Positions 30,308 to 40,836 are shown, counted from the stretch's first letter. The stretch is DNA of 64,000 bases from Corynebacterium glucuronolyticum (GCA_022772305.1 JALFAQ010000002.1:90137-154136); one strand, 5' to 3'. The notes: generated by a model from the letters alone, not told the origin. Made by a program: numbers and translations.

Positions 30308-30871
30308 GTGGCAACTACCGCTGATTTCAAGAACGGTCTTGTGCTCAAGCAAGACAACAAACTGCAGCAGATCATTGAGTTCCAGCACGTGAAGCCTGGC
30401 AAGGGCCCGGCCTTCGTACGCACGAAGCTCAAGGACGTTGTCACCGGTAAGGTCACCGACAAGACGTTCAACGCCGGTGTGAAGGTGGAGACCGCCACCG
30501 TCGACCGTCGCGATATGACCTACCTCTACAACGACGGCAGCGCCTACGTCATGATGGACGACAAGACCTTCGAGCAGGTTGAGGTTGCTCCCGAGAAGAT
30601 CGGTGAGCCGGCTCGCTTCCTCAAGGAGAACATGCCTGTCGAGGTTTCCTTCCACGAGGGTGAGGTTCTGTTTGCAAACCTTCCCACCTCTGTCGAGCTA
30701 GAGATCGCTCACACCGATCCGGGTCTGCAGGGCGATCGCTCCACTGGTGGCACGAAGCCCGCTGAACTGGAGACTGGCGCGGAGATCCAGGTTCCTCTGT
30801 TCCTGGAGACCGGCAACATTGTAAAGGTTGATACTCGGGACGGCTCCTACCTTTCCAGGGTTCAGAACTAA
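30308..30871 (+). CDS. efp: Translation elongation factor P
   Basis: This 187-residue protein relieves ribosome stalling at polyproline. It has the three beta-barrel domains of the family: [20 protein letters not shown] with [16 protein letters not shown] at the modification-loop position (lysine in PGKGPA), then [19 protein letters not shown], and the C-terminal [20 protein letters not shown]. The start is the GTG at 30308, preceded by GAAGGAG. The frame upstream to 30203 is not conserved. nusB follows directly. Confidence 0.95.
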   Translation: MATTADFKNGLVLKQDNKLQQIIEFQHVKPGKGPAFVRTKLKDVVTGKVTDKTFNAGVKVETATVDRRDMTYLYNDGSAYVMMDDKTFEQVEVAPEKIGEPARFLKENMPVEVSFHEGEVLFANLPTSVELEIAHTDPGLQGDRSTGGTKPAELETGAEIQVPLFLETGNIVKVDTRDGSYLSRVQN

Positions 30872-30875
30872 AACC

Positions 30876-31844
30876 TTGAGCGAACAAAATAACCACGCAA
30901 AACATGGTGCCCGCTACAAAGCGCGGCGCCATGCTGCAGAAATCCTGTTTGAAGCTGAGGCACGGGATATCGATCCGGTGGAAGTGACTCGCACTCGCGA
31001 GGAGCTTTCTAACGGTCCGGATCCGGTGACCGCGCCTGTGCGTCCCTACACTAGGGACATCATTGAGGGGGTTGCCGTCAACCTGGACCTCATTGATTTC
31101 GCTATTGAGCGGGAACTGGCTGAAACGGATTGGACCTTTGACCGACTTCCCGGTGTCGACCGCGCCGTTTTGCGCGTGGCCACGTGGGAGCTGTTGTACA
31201 ACAGTGACGACGTGCCCCAGAAGACTGCGGTTACGCAGGCTGTTGAGCTGGTAAGCGAACTCTCCACCGACGATTCGCCTGCCTATGTCAACGCAGTCTT
31301 GGATGCGATGTGGAAAAACCCGGAGTCGCCCGCTGATGCTCTCGCACGCGCGGAAGCAGAGGCAGAAGAGGCACGCCTCGAAGCTGAGCGCGAGGCTGAA
31401 GAGCGTCGCGCCGAGGCTGAAGCGCGCGCTGCAGAGAACGCTGCATTCACCATCGAGGGATTGGAAGCAGAAGACGATTCCTTCGCTGTGGACCGTGAGT
31501 TCACCCCGGAGGAATCAGCGGACGAGGGGCTCTCGGGCGCTGAGGGCACGGTGGAGCCGGAGATCGGTGTTGTCAGTGGCTTGGCGCATACCTTTAGCTA
31601 TTCCGCAGCCTCCGACTCCCCGGAGTCCGCTGGGGCAACTGAGGTGACAACTCCAGAGCCTGCTATCTCGGGAAGCGAGATGGAAGAATCCAACGACACC
31701 GATGACGGGACTTCTGATGAAGAACCATCTCGTGGTGAGGCAGACACTCACGAGTCACCCGCCGAAGAAGCAGCGCCAGCTAGCGACGACGCGGATCGCC
31801 CCGTCGATGCTCCTACACACGAGGACGCTTCCACGGAAGAGTAG
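30876..31844 (+). CDS. nusB: Transcription antitermination factor NusB with a long acidic tail
   Basis: The first ~148 residues are a standard NusB fold (YKARRHAAEILFEAEARD, LPGVDRAVLRVATWELLY, VPQKTAVTQAVELVSELS, AYVNAVLDAMWK), an rRNA antitermination factor that binds boxA RNA with NusE. A further ~170 residues follow: an Ala/Glu/Arg helical stretch (ARAEAEAEEARLEAEREAEE) that looks like a single helix or coiled coil, then a very acidic Ser/Thr/Pro-rich region to the C-terminus. The likely start is the TTG at 30876, 4 bases after the efp stop; the ribosome binding site is weak. Total length 322 is about twice the usual NusB. Confidence 0.9.
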   Translation: MSEQNNHAKHGARYKARRHAAEILFEAEARDIDPVEVTRTREELSNGPDPVTAPVRPYTRDIIEGVAVNLDLIDFAIERELAETDWTFDRLPGVDRAVLRVATWELLYNSDDVPQKTAVTQAVELVSELSTDDSPAYVNAVLDAMWKNPESPADALARAEAEAEEARLEAEREAEERRAEAEARAAENAAFTIEGLEAEDDSFAVDREFTPEESADEGLSGAEGTVEPEIGVVSGLAHTFSYSAASDSPESAGATEVTTPEPAISGSEMEESNDTDDGTSDEEPSRGEADTHESPAEEAAPASDDADRPVDAPTHEDASTEE

Positions 31845-31854
31845 GACATGGTGG

Positions 31855-31882
31855 AAAGAGCCGGAATTTTCCGGCTCTTTTT
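31855..31882 (+). terminator. efp-nusB terminator
   Basis: A 10-bp perfect stem AAAGAGCCGG/CCGGCTCTTT (31855-31864 with 31871-31880) closes a 6-base loop and runs into TTTTT. Confidence 0.85.
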
Positions 31883-31969
31883 CATGTGCCTAAAGGGGAA
31901 TCATGCGCAGGCGAGCTTGAGTTGGTGAAAAACCTGCCCCAAACCAACACAGCTGGGCGCACACGCTGG

Positions 31970-31985
31970 TACTTTTGACGGTATG
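31970..31985 (+). promoter_or_regulatory. -10 box of a leaderless PPK2 mRNA
   Basis: TACTTT (31970-31975) then TGACGGT then ATG (31983). The same TGACGGT-ATG arrangement occurs at rapZ. Confidence 0.45.
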
Positions 31986-32834
31986 GCTAAATTCAGCACT
32001 GAAGATGCACTCGATCTCGCCGTCGGACCACATTTCCGTTTGGAAGACGTTGATCCGGACTCCACACCCAACTTCGATTGGGACGAGGATGACTGGAAAG
32101 AATACTTCCACAAGCACGACGACGAACTGGGCGATCTACAGGAAAAGCTGTACGCAAACTACCGTGCGGAGGTGGAGGGAACACCGAACATCCTCTTGGT
32201 GCTACAAGGAATGGATACCTCCGGAAAGGGTGGCATGATCCGCCATGTGGTGAGCGTTCTTGACCCGCAGGGGGTGTCGATTTCCTCGTTTGGCAAACCA
32301 ACAGAGGAGGAGCTCCAGCACGATTTCTTGTGGCGCGTGGAAAAGAAGCTGCCCCAGCCAGGCTTCATCGGGGTTTTCGACCGCTCGCACTACGAGGATA
32401 TCCTCGTACAGCGCGTCAATGAGATGGCTCCAGCGGAAGAGATCGAGCGCCGGTACGGTGCCATTGCACAGTGGGAAGCAAAGCTTGTACAAAATGGCAC
32501 CAGAATCATCAAGGTGATGCTGCACATTTCTCGTGACTTCCAGGAAGAGAACCTGCTGGAGCGCATTGAGCGCGAGGATAAACACTGGAAATATAATCCC
32601 GATGACATTACCGAGCGCGCTAAGTGGGATGACTACATGGAGGCCTACCAGATCGCTTTGACCCGTACCTCAACTGCGACGGCACCGTGGTACTGCGTCC
32701 CCTCTGACAACAAGCCGTATGCGCGAATGGTGGTGAAGTACCTTTTGCTTAACGAACTGCGCGCCATGAATCTGAGCTGGCCGGAAGCGGACTTCGACCC
32801 GAAGGAGGAGAAAAAACGCTTGAAGGATTCCTAA
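31983..32834 (+). CDS. Polyphosphate kinase 2 family protein
   Basis: This 283-residue P-loop enzyme of the PPK2 family transfers phosphate between polyphosphate and nucleotides. It has Walker A LVLQGMDTSGKGGMIRHVVS (about 73-92), the lid and acidic motif GVFDRSHYEDILVQRV, and the family-typical ERAKWDDYMEAYQIAL and PWYCVPSDNKPYAR. The single-domain length fits the class I or III enzymes that phosphorylate NDP or NMP. The nucleotide preference cannot be read from sequence. No ribosome binding site is seen; the mRNA is probably leaderless. Confidence 0.92.
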   Translation: MAKFSTEDALDLAVGPHFRLEDVDPDSTPNFDWDEDDWKEYFHKHDDELGDLQEKLYANYRAEVEGTPNILLVLQGMDTSGKGGMIRHVVSVLDPQGVSISSFGKPTEEELQHDFLWRVEKKLPQPGFIGVFDRSHYEDILVQRVNEMAPAEEIERRYGAIAQWEAKLVQNGTRIIKVMLHISRDFQEENLLERIEREDKHWKYNPDDITERAKWDDYMEAYQIALTRTSTATAPWYCVPSDNKPYARMVVKYLLLNELRAMNLSWPEADFDPKEEKKRLKDS

Positions 32835-32904
32835 CGGAAGGTGCTTAGAAACCTCTTTGGCCAAACTCCAATTCATTCTGTTCGTTGAGACGGGAGAATA
32901 CGAC

Positions 32905-32946
32905 AACGTCCTGCACGCAAAGTACGCGGGCAGGACGTTTTCCTTT
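32905..32946 (+). terminator. PPK2 gene terminator
   Basis: AACGTCCTGC/GCAGGACGTT (32905-32914 with 32930-32939) is followed by TTCCTTTA. It also lies 45 bases past the end of the convergent YbjN-like gene. Confidence 0.7.
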
Positions 32947-32990
32947 ATTCAGTTGGTGAGCGCAGTGAGTGCAGTAAGCGATCTGTCCCG

Positions 32991-33488
32991 CTACAGATGC
33001 TGCCTGATCTCTGAGGCCTCGCGGGCAAGGATGCCGTGGGAGGCAACGATACCGGTGTACGCCATGTGTAGTTCCTGGGTGAGTTGCTGATCAGTGAGCC
33101 CCGCGCCGGTGAGGATTTCATATTCGATGCGTGCCACAGGCTCGGTATCCACATCGGCGATGACGGCCTTGATGCCATAGATTCGGGAGTTGACGGTGTT
33201 GGCTGCCAGGTAGTCGGCAGTGAAAGTGGAATCATCTACCTCTTCGCCGGCAGTGTTGAGACGGCGGTCGGAGCGAACAATCATCGCAGCAGTGGAGAAC
33301 TGTGCAACGAGAGTATCGAACCCGTTGAGGTTGACTTTCCACACGGTCGGCTTGAACGCAGGTGGATTCGCATCATCCTCCTGGCCCGCGACAGGCCCTG
33401 TTGTCGGGAGTTCTACGGCGGTAAGCGTGACATCGTTGGCTGCGGAGGCGGAGACGATGCGGTCTGGGGTGACTTCAGTTGGTTCCAT
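32991..33488 (-). CDS. YbjN domain-containing protein
   Basis: This 165-residue cytoplasmic protein fits the YbjN/secretion-chaperone-like fold (pfam PF10722 group): alternating strands and helices, WKVNLNGFDTLVAQFSTAAMIVRSDRR in the core, and no catalytic motif. Function is unknown in actinobacteria. It is co-oriented with a second YbjN-like gene 59 bases upstream (33548-34000), so the two probably form an operon. The fold assignment is by general resemblance. Confidence 0.65.
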   Translation of the reverse strand: MEPTEVTPDRIVSASAANDVTLTAVELPTTGPVAGQEDDANPPAFKPTVWKVNLNGFDTLVAQFSTAAMIVRSDRRLNTAGEEVDDSTFTADYLAANTVNSRIYGIKAVIADVDTEPVARIEYEILTGAGLTDQQLTQELHMAYTGIVASHGILAREASEIRQHL

Positions 33489-33547
33489 TGTCCAGTGGTC
33501 CTTCGTTAATTGGTTGGCCTCGATTGTCTGGTTTCAGTGCGTGTCTG

Positions 33548-34000
33548 TTAGGCGGGACTGCCGTCTTCGTTCCAATCCACGGCCTCAGGGAAAATACTGG
33601 CCAGCCATTGTGTGGCGTTGCCACACTGCTCGATTGTGGTGAGTAACCAGGCGCCAAGTTGGTTATCGCTGAGTCCGTAGGTGGCATCGGTGCCTCGGCG
33701 GAGGAAGACGCTGAGGCTATCGCCTTGCTTCTCAAAACTCATGGTGGGGAACACCTGGGTCTCATTGAATGTCGTGCACGCCGAGAGCAATTGTGCCGAC
33801 CTGTCGATGGGGAGGGCACCCCGCCAGACTCCCGTAGCAGTGAGTTGATCGGAAGCCAGAGTGAATTGGATGACGATGTCGCTGAATCCGACGAGGAGGT
33901 TGTCGCCACGTAGCTCCGAGCGGATCCTGTTGTCCGAAAGGAGCTGGATCGCTCTCTGTGGGGTGTACGGGGTCGGTGTGGTTGAGTTCATGGGTTCCAT
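33548..34000 (-). CDS. YbjN domain-containing protein
   Basis: This 150-residue protein is of the same type as its downstream neighbour. PQRAIQLLSDNRIRSELRGDNLLVGFSDIVIQF and LTATGVWRGALP are typical of the first strand-helix unit, and it ends in a helix with TQWLASIFPEAVDWNEDG. No catalytic residues are evident. A start at 34000 (MEP) or 33991 (MNS) is possible. It is divergent from pyrR, with the pyrR leader between. Confidence 0.65.
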   Translation of the reverse strand: MEPMNSTTPTPYTPQRAIQLLSDNRIRSELRGDNLLVGFSDIVIQFTLASDQLTATGVWRGALPIDRSAQLLSACTTFNETQVFPTMSFEKQGDSLSVFLRRGTDATYGLSDNQLGAWLLTTIEQCGNATQWLASIFPEAVDWNEDGSPA

Positions 34001-34162
34001 GGTCTCACAGATTCGGTGTGACCCGCGTCGCCGGGCGAGGTATGGGGGCTACAGGGTGCAAAAAATTGAGGTATGCGGAAGAAGTTATGTACTGGTTTGT
34101 GACATAGCGTGGTAGCATGTGCGAAAGAAAAGTACATATTTTTTACACCAGACAACCTTTAA

Positions 34163-34184
34163 CGGACCGCACAGAGAGGCGGGG
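34163..34184 (+). promoter_or_regulatory. Candidate PyrR-binding RNA loop overlapping the pyrR ribosome binding site
   Basis: In the 5' leader, CCGC (34167-34170) pairs with GCGG (34179-34182) around A-CAGAGA-G. The hexaloop CAGAGA and the GAGAGGC context match the known PyrR anti-antiterminator consensus. It sits directly before GAAGGGGG and the ATG at 34197, so PyrR-UMP binding could block translation, as reported for mycobacteria. Confidence 0.55.
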
Positions 34185-34196
34185 AAGGGGGTCACG

Positions 34197-34817
34197 ATGA
34201 GAAATGACGGTAGTCCTGCAGCAAGCAGGGAGACTACGGAGCTGCTAAACAGCGCCGATGTTTCCCGTACTATCGCACGCATCGCGCACCAGATTATTGA
34301 AAAAACTGCGCTCGACTCGGACGCGGTGCGTCCAGTTATTCTTCTGGGCATTCCTTCGGGCGGAGTGCCTCTGGCCAATCGCTTGGCCGATCTGATCAAC
34401 ACGTTTACTGGAGTTTCCGTTCCCGTAGGGGCTCTCGACATCACGCTCTATCGCGATGATCTTCGCAACAAACCGCACAGAGCTCTTCAACCCACCAAGA
34501 TTCCTCGTGGAGGTATCGACGGTGCCGTTGTCGTGCTTGTCGACGACGTCCTGTTTTCGGGGCGCACAATTCGTGCGGCACTCGATGCTCTCCGTGACAT
34601 CGGTCGGGCGGAGGAAGTCCAGCTCGCCGTTCTTGTTGACCGCGGTCACCGGCAGCTGCCGATCCGCGCGGACTATGTGGGAAAGAACATCCCCACCTCC
34701 CGCAGCGAGGATGTCATCTGCAAGCTGAAAGAGCTGGACGATGAAGACAGCGTCGTGCTGATTCGGGGAGAAAGCGCAACAGAAAACACCACGAGCGCCC
34801 CAGCGAAGCGTCAGTAG
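34197..34817 (+). CDS. pyrR: Bifunctional pyrimidine regulator/uracil phosphoribosyltransferase PyrR
   Basis: This 206-residue PRTase-fold protein has the PRPP motif [20 protein letters not shown] (about 111-130), preceded by [16 protein letters not shown] and the flexible loop region ITLYRDDL. PyrR binds pyr mRNA in response to UMP and can also make UMP from uracil. The ATG at 34197 is preceded by GAAGGGGG. It heads the pyrimidine operon pyrR-pyrC-carA-carB; the gene that normally comes second, pyrB, is missing here, with only 19 bases between pyrR and pyrC. A C-terminal tail of about 20 residues is rich in Thr, Ala and Lys. Confidence 0.94.
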   Translation: MRNDGSPAASRETTELLNSADVSRTIARIAHQIIEKTALDSDAVRPVILLGIPSGGVPLANRLADLINTFTGVSVPVGALDITLYRDDLRNKPHRALQPTKIPRGGIDGAVVVLVDDVLFSGRTIRAALDALRDIGRAEEVQLAVLVDRGHRQLPIRADYVGKNIPTSRSEDVICKLKELDDEDSVVLIRGESATENTTSAPAKRQ

Positions 34818-34836
34818 CGCGAGGAAAGCAATTCAC

Positions 34837-36150
34837 ATGGAGAAAAAGAACGTGAATCTCATCATCACCAATGTTCGACCCTACGGCGAGGGCGAACCGA
34901 CGGATATTACCGTCGAGGATGGAACAATTACAGCCATTGGCTCGGCCGAGACGACGGACGGATATGACATCGTCGACGGCAAGGGAGGCGTGCTGCTGCC
35001 TGGACTCGTGGATGTCCACGTCCACCTTCGTGAGCCTGGTCGAGAAAATACAGAGACTATCGAAACCGGCTCGCGGGCGGCTGCGCGCGGTGGCTTCACC
35101 GCAGTCATGGCGATGGCCAATACGCAGCCCGTCGACGATAACCCGATTGTCGCTGAGGCCATCTACCTCAAGGGCCGGGAATACGGCCTGGTCGATGTTC
35201 ACCCGATCGGCTCGATAACCAAGGGGCTGGAAGGCAAGACGCTCACCGAGTTCGGTCTCATGAAGGATTCCATGGCTCACGTAACCATGTTTTCCGATGA
35301 CGGCAAGTGCGTGGCCAACTCACAGCTCATGCGCCGTGCCCTCGAGTACGCTGCCGGCACCGATGTTCTCCTCGCCCAGCACTGCGAGGACCCACTGCTT
35401 ACCGAAGGCGCTTCCGCACACGAGGGGGCAGTTGCCGGAAGGCTTGGCCTTCGTGGCTGGCCCCGTGCAGCTGAGGAATCCATCGTCGCTCGCGACATGC
35501 TTCTCACACGTGATTACGGTGGACGCCTGCACCTTTGCCACCTGTCCACCACCGCATCGGCTGACCTGGTGAAGTGGGGCAAGGAGCAGGGCATCAACGT
35601 CACCGCAGAGGTCACCCCGCATCACCTTCTGCTAACCGACGACCTGCTCGTCAACTACGACGGCATCTTCAAAGTCAACCCGCCACTGCGTGAAAAGCAC
35701 GACACCGAATCGCTGCGCCATGCGCTTCTCGACGGAACCATCGATGTTGTCGCCACTGACCACGCTCCACACGCGGCCGAGGATAAATGCGTGGAGTTCC
35801 AGAACGCTCGCCCCGGCATGCTCGGCCTGGAGACCTCTTTGGCGATCATCGCCGAGATCTTCGTTCGCTCTGGTCTTGCTGATTGGCGGTTCGTGGCCAA
35901 GGTCATGAGTGAGCGCCCAGCCGAGATTGTTCGCCTGGCTGACCAAGGTCGCCCCATTGTCGTTGGCGAACCCGCGAACCTCACCATCATCGACCCCGAC
36001 CACACGTGGATTTCTCGCGGCGATGAACTGGCATCGAAGGCCTCCAACAATCCCTACGAGGGAATGGAGTTCCACACTCGCGTCACCCACACATTCCTGC
36101 GTGGCAATCTCACACATAGCCTTGAAGAAGTTAAGGAAAGCGACAAGTAA
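34837..36150 (+). CDS. pyrC: Dihydroorotase
   Basis: This 437-residue type I amidohydrolase interconverts carbamoyl-aspartate and dihydroorotate. The metal site is seen in [12 protein letters not shown] (about 57-68), [24 protein letters not shown] and [12 protein letters not shown]. Some type I enzymes, such as that of Aquifex, are active only when complexed with aspartate carbamoyltransferase, which makes the absence of pyrB next door notable. It ends directly against carA (stop followed at once by ATG). Confidence 0.95.
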   Translation: MEKKNVNLIITNVRPYGEGEPTDITVEDGTITAIGSAETTDGYDIVDGKGGVLLPGLVDVHVHLREPGRENTETIETGSRAAARGGFTAVMAMANTQPVDDNPIVAEAIYLKGREYGLVDVHPIGSITKGLEGKTLTEFGLMKDSMAHVTMFSDDGKCVANSQLMRRALEYAAGTDVLLAQHCEDPLLTEGASAHEGAVAGRLGLRGWPRAAEESIVARDMLLTRDYGGRLHLCHLSTTASADLVKWGKEQGINVTAEVTPHHLLLTDDLLVNYDGIFKVNPPLREKHDTESLRHALLDGTIDVVATDHAPHAAEDKCVEFQNARPGMLGLETSLAIIAEIFVRSGLADWRFVAKVMSERPAEIVRLADQGRPIVVGEPANLTIIDPDHTWISRGDELASKASNNPYEGMEFHTRVTHTFLRGNLTHSLEEVKESDK

Positions 36151-37398
36151 ATGCACAACAATAACGCTCGTCAACACACGCCGGCGATTCTCGTTCTTGC
36201 CGATGGACGCACGTTTAGGGGCATCAGTTTTGGTGCCACCGGTCGCGCCCTCGGTGAAGCAGTGTTTACCACTGCAATGACCGGCTACCAGGAGACCATG
36301 AGCGACCCGTCCTACCACAAGCAGTTGGTTACGCTCACCGTTCCTATGGTGGGTAACACCGGCTACAACGATGAGGATTGGGAGTCGCACGGCGACAAGA
36401 TTTGGGTCGCTGGGCTTATTATCCGTGATCTTGCCGTCAGGCATTCCAACTGGCGTGCAGATGAGTCCCTCGAAGAAGCTATGGAAAAGCAGGGCATTGT
36501 CGGCATCCGCGGTGTGGATACCCGTGCCCTCGTCCGGCACCTGCGCAACCACGGTTCCATCGCCGCCGGTATTTTCTCCGGTGAGGAAGCGCTCCAGGAC
36601 ACGGACACGCTCGTGTCCATCGTCACCTCCCAGCCGTCAATGGAGGGAGCAGACCTGGCGGCGGAGGCAGCTGCCAAGGAGGTCTACGTTGTAGAGCCCA
36701 CGGGTAAAGCCGCCGGCGCTGATTCCGCGCCTACGGTTGTGGCCTACGACATGGGCATCAAGTCCGCAACCCCCAAGAACATGGCTGCTCGTGGACTCCG
36801 GGTCGTCGTCGTGCCGGCGAACACGCCGTTCGCGGACATCCAACAGTACAACCCGGACGGAGTATTCGTCTCCAACGGTCCTGGTGATCCGGCGACAGCC
36901 GACACAATGGTGGAAATCGTCCGCGAGGTGCTTGCCGCAAAGATCCCATTCTTCGGAATCTGCTTCGGTAACCAGATCCTCGGTCGCGCACTCGGTCTCA
37001 ACACTTACAAGATGAAGTTCGGGCACCGCGGTATCAACGTTCCGGTGAAGAACCTCATTACGGGGAAGATCGACATCACGAGCCAGAACCACGGCTTCGC
37101 TCTCGAGGGCACGCCGGGCGAGACCTTCGACACAGACTTCGGTCCCGGCCGCGTCACGCACGTGTGCCTGAATGACAACACCGTTGAAGGCATTGCGCTG
37201 GAAAACGGCCTGGCCTTCTCCGTGCAGTACCATCCGGAGTCTGCAGCCGGTCCGAACGACGCGAACCAACTTTTTGACCAGTTCGTGCAGTTGCTCACGT
37301 CGGGACCTGGCGACGGCCCGTACAACCCGCCGGCAGCGTTTACTCGCAGTGCATCCAGCCTCATTGAAAAAGACAGCGACACGAAGGGCGATAAGTAA
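36151..37398 (+). CDS. carA: Carbamoyl-phosphate synthase small (glutaminase) subunit
   Basis: This 415-residue subunit hydrolyses glutamine and passes ammonia to CarB. The N-terminal domain shows [20 protein letters not shown]. The class I glutamine amidotransferase domain has the catalytic cysteine in [15 protein letters not shown] (about residue 272) and the His-Glu in [13 protein letters not shown]. The tail of about 35 residues beyond the core is Ser/Thr/Asp-rich. It abuts pyrC with no gap and lies 2 bases before the carB ATG, so it is translationally coupled. Confidence 0.96.
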   Translation: MHNNNARQHTPAILVLADGRTFRGISFGATGRALGEAVFTTAMTGYQETMSDPSYHKQLVTLTVPMVGNTGYNDEDWESHGDKIWVAGLIIRDLAVRHSNWRADESLEEAMEKQGIVGIRGVDTRALVRHLRNHGSIAAGIFSGEEALQDTDTLVSIVTSQPSMEGADLAAEAAAKEVYVVEPTGKAAGADSAPTVVAYDMGIKSATPKNMAARGLRVVVVPANTPFADIQQYNPDGVFVSNGPGDPATADTMVEIVREVLAAKIPFFGICFGNQILGRALGLNTYKMKFGHRGINVPVKNLITGKIDITSQNHGFALEGTPGETFDTDFGPGRVTHVCLNDNTVEGIALENGLAFSVQYHPESAAGPNDANQLFDQFVQLLTSGPGDGPYNPPAAFTRSASSLIEKDSDTKGDK

Positions 37399-37400
37399 CA

Positions 37401-40400
37401 ATGCCAAAGCGTAAAGATCTCCAACACGTCATGGTCATCGGCTCCGGCCCGATTGTTATCGGTCAAGCCTGTGAGTTTGACTACTCCGGTACGCAGGCTT
37501 GTCGCGTTCTCCGGCAGGAGGGGCTGCGAGTCACCCTCGTTAACTCCAACCCGGCCACCATCATGACCGATACGGATTTTGCCGATCACACTTACGTCGA
37601 GCCAATCGAGCCCGAGTTCATCGACAGGATCTTCGCTAAGGAAATTGAGCAGGGCCACCCTGTTGACGCTGTTCTGGCCACTCTCGGCGGTCAGACCGCC
37701 CTCAACGCCGCGATCCAGCTTGACCGCCAGGGCATCCTGAAGAAGTACAACGTTGCCCTCATCGGTGCAGACATCGAGGCCATTGAACGCGGCGAGGATC
37801 GCCAGAAGTTCAAGGACATTGTTGCCAAGGTCGGCGGCGAATCTGCGCGTTCCCGCGTGTGCCACAACATGGACGAGGTCCACGAGACCGTCGCTGAGCT
37901 CGGTCTACCTGTCGTCGTTCGCCCCTCGTTCACGATGGGGGGCTTGGGCTCCGGTCTCGCTTACACGCCCGAGGACCTTGACCGCATCGCCGGCGGCGGT
38001 CTTGCTGCGTCGCCTGAGGCGAACGTGCTCATTGAGGAATCCATCCTTGGGTGGAAGGAATACGAGCTCGAGCTCATGCGTGACGGTGCCGATAACGGCG
38101 TAGTCATCTGTTCCATCGAAAACGTCGACGCTCTGGGTGTCCACACTGGCGACTCCGTCACTGTCGCCCCGGCACTGACGCTCACGGACAAGGAATACCA
38201 GCGTCTTCGTGACCTGGGCTTGGCAATTATTCGCGAGGTGGGCGTCGACACAGGTGGCTGTAACATCCAGTTCGCCATCAATCCTGACGACGGCCGTGTC
38301 ATCGTCATCGAGATGAACCCGCGCGTGTCCCGTTCATCTGCCCTTGCTTCGAAGGCAACGGGCTTCCCGATCGCCAAGATTGCCGCCATGCTGGCCATCG
38401 GCTACAACCTCGACGAGATCACCAACGACATCACAGGGGAGACCCCGGCGGCCTTCGAGCCCACCCTGGACTACGTCGTCGTCAAGGCACCGCGCTTTGC
38501 CTTCGAGAAGTTCACCGGTGCCGATGACACACTGACAACGACGATGAAATCCGTCGGCGAGGCCATGTCCCTGGGCCGTAACTACATCTCGGCGTTAAAC
38601 AAGGTAATGCGTTCTCTGGAAACCAAGAAGTCCGGTTTCTGGACGGTTCCAGACTCCGCCATTGCCGGCGATGCCTGCACGGAAAAGGACGCAGTTTTGG
38701 AGCTCACCAAGCGCCCCACCGACGGTCGCATGTACCAGATCGAGTTGGCTATGCGCCTGGGCGCAACCATCGAGGAGCTCCACGAGGCAAGCGGTCTTGA
38801 TCCGTGGTTCCTCGCCGAACTTCAGGGGCTGGAGGAGTTCCGCTCCATGCTTGTCGACGCTCCGACGCTCACGGAAGATCTGCTCCGTCACGCTAAGTAC
38901 TACGGGCTTTCCGACGCCCAGATCGCCGCTCTCCGCCCGGAAATCGCCGGCGAGGACGGTGTCCGCAGGCTCCGCTGGTCACTGGGCATCCGCCCGGTGT
39001 ACAAGACGGTCGATACCTGTGCCGCTGAGTTTGAGGCGAAGACCCCGTACCACTACTCGGCATACGAGCTCGATCCCGCTGCCGAAACTGAGGTAACGAA
39101 GCAGGAGGAGAAGGCGAAGGTCCTCATCCTCGGTTCCGGCCCGAACCGCATTGGCCAGGGCATCGAGTTCGATTACTCGTGTGTCCATGCCACCCTCGAG
39201 CTGTCTCGCGTCGGCTACGAAACCGTCATGGTGAACTGCAACCCCGAGACTGTGTCCACAGACTACGACACGGCCGACAGGCTTTACTTCGAGCCCTTGA
39301 CGTTTGAGGACGTCATGGAGGTCTACAACGCCGAGTGTGAGTCCGGCACTGTTGCTGGCGTGATCGTCCAGCTCGGAGGCCAGACTCCGCTGGGTCTTGC
39401 ACAGAAGCTTCAAGATGCTGGTGTTCCCGTCGTCGGCACTACCCCGGAGGCCATTAACCTGGCCGAGGATCGTGGCGAGTTCGGCGGCGTGCTGAAGCGC
39501 GCCAATCTTCCCGCTCCGGCATTCGGCACTGCCACGAGCTTTGAGGAAGCAAAGGCTGTGGCGGAGAACATCGGTTACCCCGTGCTCGTTCGTCCGTCCT
39601 ATGTCCTTGGCGGCCGTGGCATGGAGATCGTGTACGACGAAGCCAGCCTTCACGATTACATTTCCCGCGCCACGGAAATCACGAGCGACCACCCGGTGCT
39701 CGTCGACCGCTTCTTGGACAACGCCATCGAGATTGACGTAGATGCTCTGTGCGATGGCGAGAACGTCTACGTCGGTGGTGTGATGGAGCACATCGAGGAA
39801 GCAGGCGTTCACTCCGGTGACTCCTCCTGCGCATTGCCCCCGATGACGCTTGGCTACGAGGATCTTGCCGCGGTTCGCCGCTCCACCGAGGCACTGGCAC
39901 ACGGCATCGGCGTAAAGGGCCTGATGAACGTCCAGTACGCACTCAAGGATGACATTCTGTATGTCATTGAGGCCAACCCGCGTGCGTCCCGCACAGTGCC
40001 GTTCGTGTCCAAGGCAACCGGTGTTCCGCTAGCCAAGGCAGCAGCGCGCATCATGCTCGGCGCATCCATCACGGAGCTGCAGGAAGAGGGAATGATCCCC
40101 ACCACCTACGACGGTGCCTCGCTGCCATTGGAATCGCCGATTGCGGTGAAGGAAGCGGTGCTTCCGTTCAACCGTTTCCGCGCACCGGATGGTGCCGTGC
40201 TGGACACGATCCTTGGGCCGGAGATGAAGTCCACTGGTGAGGTCATGGGCCTGGCAGACAGCTTCGGTGCCGCCTTTGCCAAGGGCGAGATGGCCGTTGA
40301 TGGTAAGCTGCCCACGGAGGGCACGGTGTTTGTGTCTGTTGCGAACCGAGACAAGCGCACGCTGATCTTCCCGATCCAGCAGCTAGAGTCCATGGGATTC

Positions 40401-40751
40401 AAGCTCCTGGCCACGTCCGGTACAGCGCAGATGCTGCGTCGAAACGGCGTCGAGTGTGAGGTCGTCTCCAAGGTCTCTGAGGTTGCCGACAAGGAAAACA
40501 GAACCGATGCTGCGGTGTCGATTACCGATCGCATCTACGACGGCGACGTTGACCTGATCCTCAACACGCCGGCTGGTTCCTCCGGAGCTCGCCATGACGG
40601 TTACGAGATCCGCGCTGCGGCGGTTGCAACCAACACGCCGCTTATCACTACGGTCCAGGGCATTACTGCGGCCGTACAGGGCATTGAGGCGCTGCGCAAG
40701 GGTGGTCTGACTGTTCGGGCGCTGCAGGAAGTTGATCACTCCGTCAAGTAA
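37401..40751 (+). CDS. carB: Carbamoyl-phosphate synthase large subunit
   Basis: This 1116-residue enzyme makes carbamoyl phosphate for pyrimidines and arginine. Two homologous ATP-grasp halves are seen: the first with [20 protein letters not shown] and [15 protein letters not shown], the second with [20 protein letters not shown] and [19 protein letters not shown]. The C-terminal MGS-like allosteric domain begins around 960 ([21 protein letters not shown]) and ends with [21 protein letters not shown]. The length fits the family. It is followed by a very strong terminator. The recurrent CGTCGACAAGC motif is present at 38849-38859. Confidence 0.97.
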   Translation: MPKRKDLQHVMVIGSGPIVIGQACEFDYSGTQACRVLRQEGLRVTLVNSNPATIMTDTDFADHTYVEPIEPEFIDRIFAKEIEQGHPVDAVLATLGGQTALNAAIQLDRQGILKKYNVALIGADIEAIERGEDRQKFKDIVAKVGGESARSRVCHNMDEVHETVAELGLPVVVRPSFTMGGLGSGLAYTPEDLDRIAGGGLAASPEANVLIEESILGWKEYELELMRDGADNGVVICSIENVDALGVHTGDSVTVAPALTLTDKEYQRLRDLGLAIIREVGVDTGGCNIQFAINPDDGRVIVIEMNPRVSRSSALASKATGFPIAKIAAMLAIGYNLDEITNDITGETPAAFEPTLDYVVVKAPRFAFEKFTGADDTLTTTMKSVGEAMSLGRNYISALNKVMRSLETKKSGFWTVPDSAIAGDACTEKDAVLELTKRPTDGRMYQIELAMRLGATIEELHEASGLDPWFLAELQGLEEFRSMLVDAPTLTEDLLRHAKYYGLSDAQIAALRPEIAGEDGVRRLRWSLGIRPVYKTVDTCAAEFEAKTPYHYSAYELDPAAETEVTKQEEKAKVLILGSGPNRIGQGIEFDYSCVHATLELSRVGYETVMVNCNPETVSTDYDTADRLYFEPLTFEDVMEVYNAECESGTVAGVIVQLGGQTPLGLAQKLQDAGVPVVGTTPEAINLAEDRGEFGGVLKRANLPAPAFGTATSFEEAKAVAENIGYPVLVRPSYVLGGRGMEIVYDEASLHDYISRATEITSDHPVLVDRFLDNAIEIDVDALCDGENVYVGGVMEHIEEAGVHSGDSSCALPPMTLGYEDLAAVRRSTEALAHGIGVKGLMNVQYALKDDILYVIEANPRASRTVPFVSKATGVPLAKAAARIMLGASITELQEEGMIPTTYDGASLPLESPIAVKEAVLPFNRFRAPDGAVLDTILGPEMKSTGEVMGLADSFGAAFAKGEMAVDGKLPTEGTVFVSVANRDKRTLIFPIQQLESMGFKLLATSGTAQMLRRNGVECEVVSKVSEVADKENRTDAAVSITDRIYDGDVDLILNTPAGSSGARHDGYEIRAAAVATNTPLITTVQGITAAVQGIEALRKGGLTVRALQEVDHSVK

Positions 40752-40784
40752 CCTGCTGCCGAGTTTGTAAAACTCGCCGTCCCC

Positions 40785-40836
40785 AGCGCGGGAGACAGGT
40801 ACGTGAATGGCGTACCTGTCTCCCGCGCTTTGTCTT
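40785..40836 (+). terminator. Strong intrinsic terminator after carB
   Basis: A 19-bp perfect stem (40785-40803 with 40811-40829) closes a 7-base loop and is followed by TTGTCTTT. It is the longest stem in the window and separates pyrF from the pyr operon. Confidence 0.9.
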
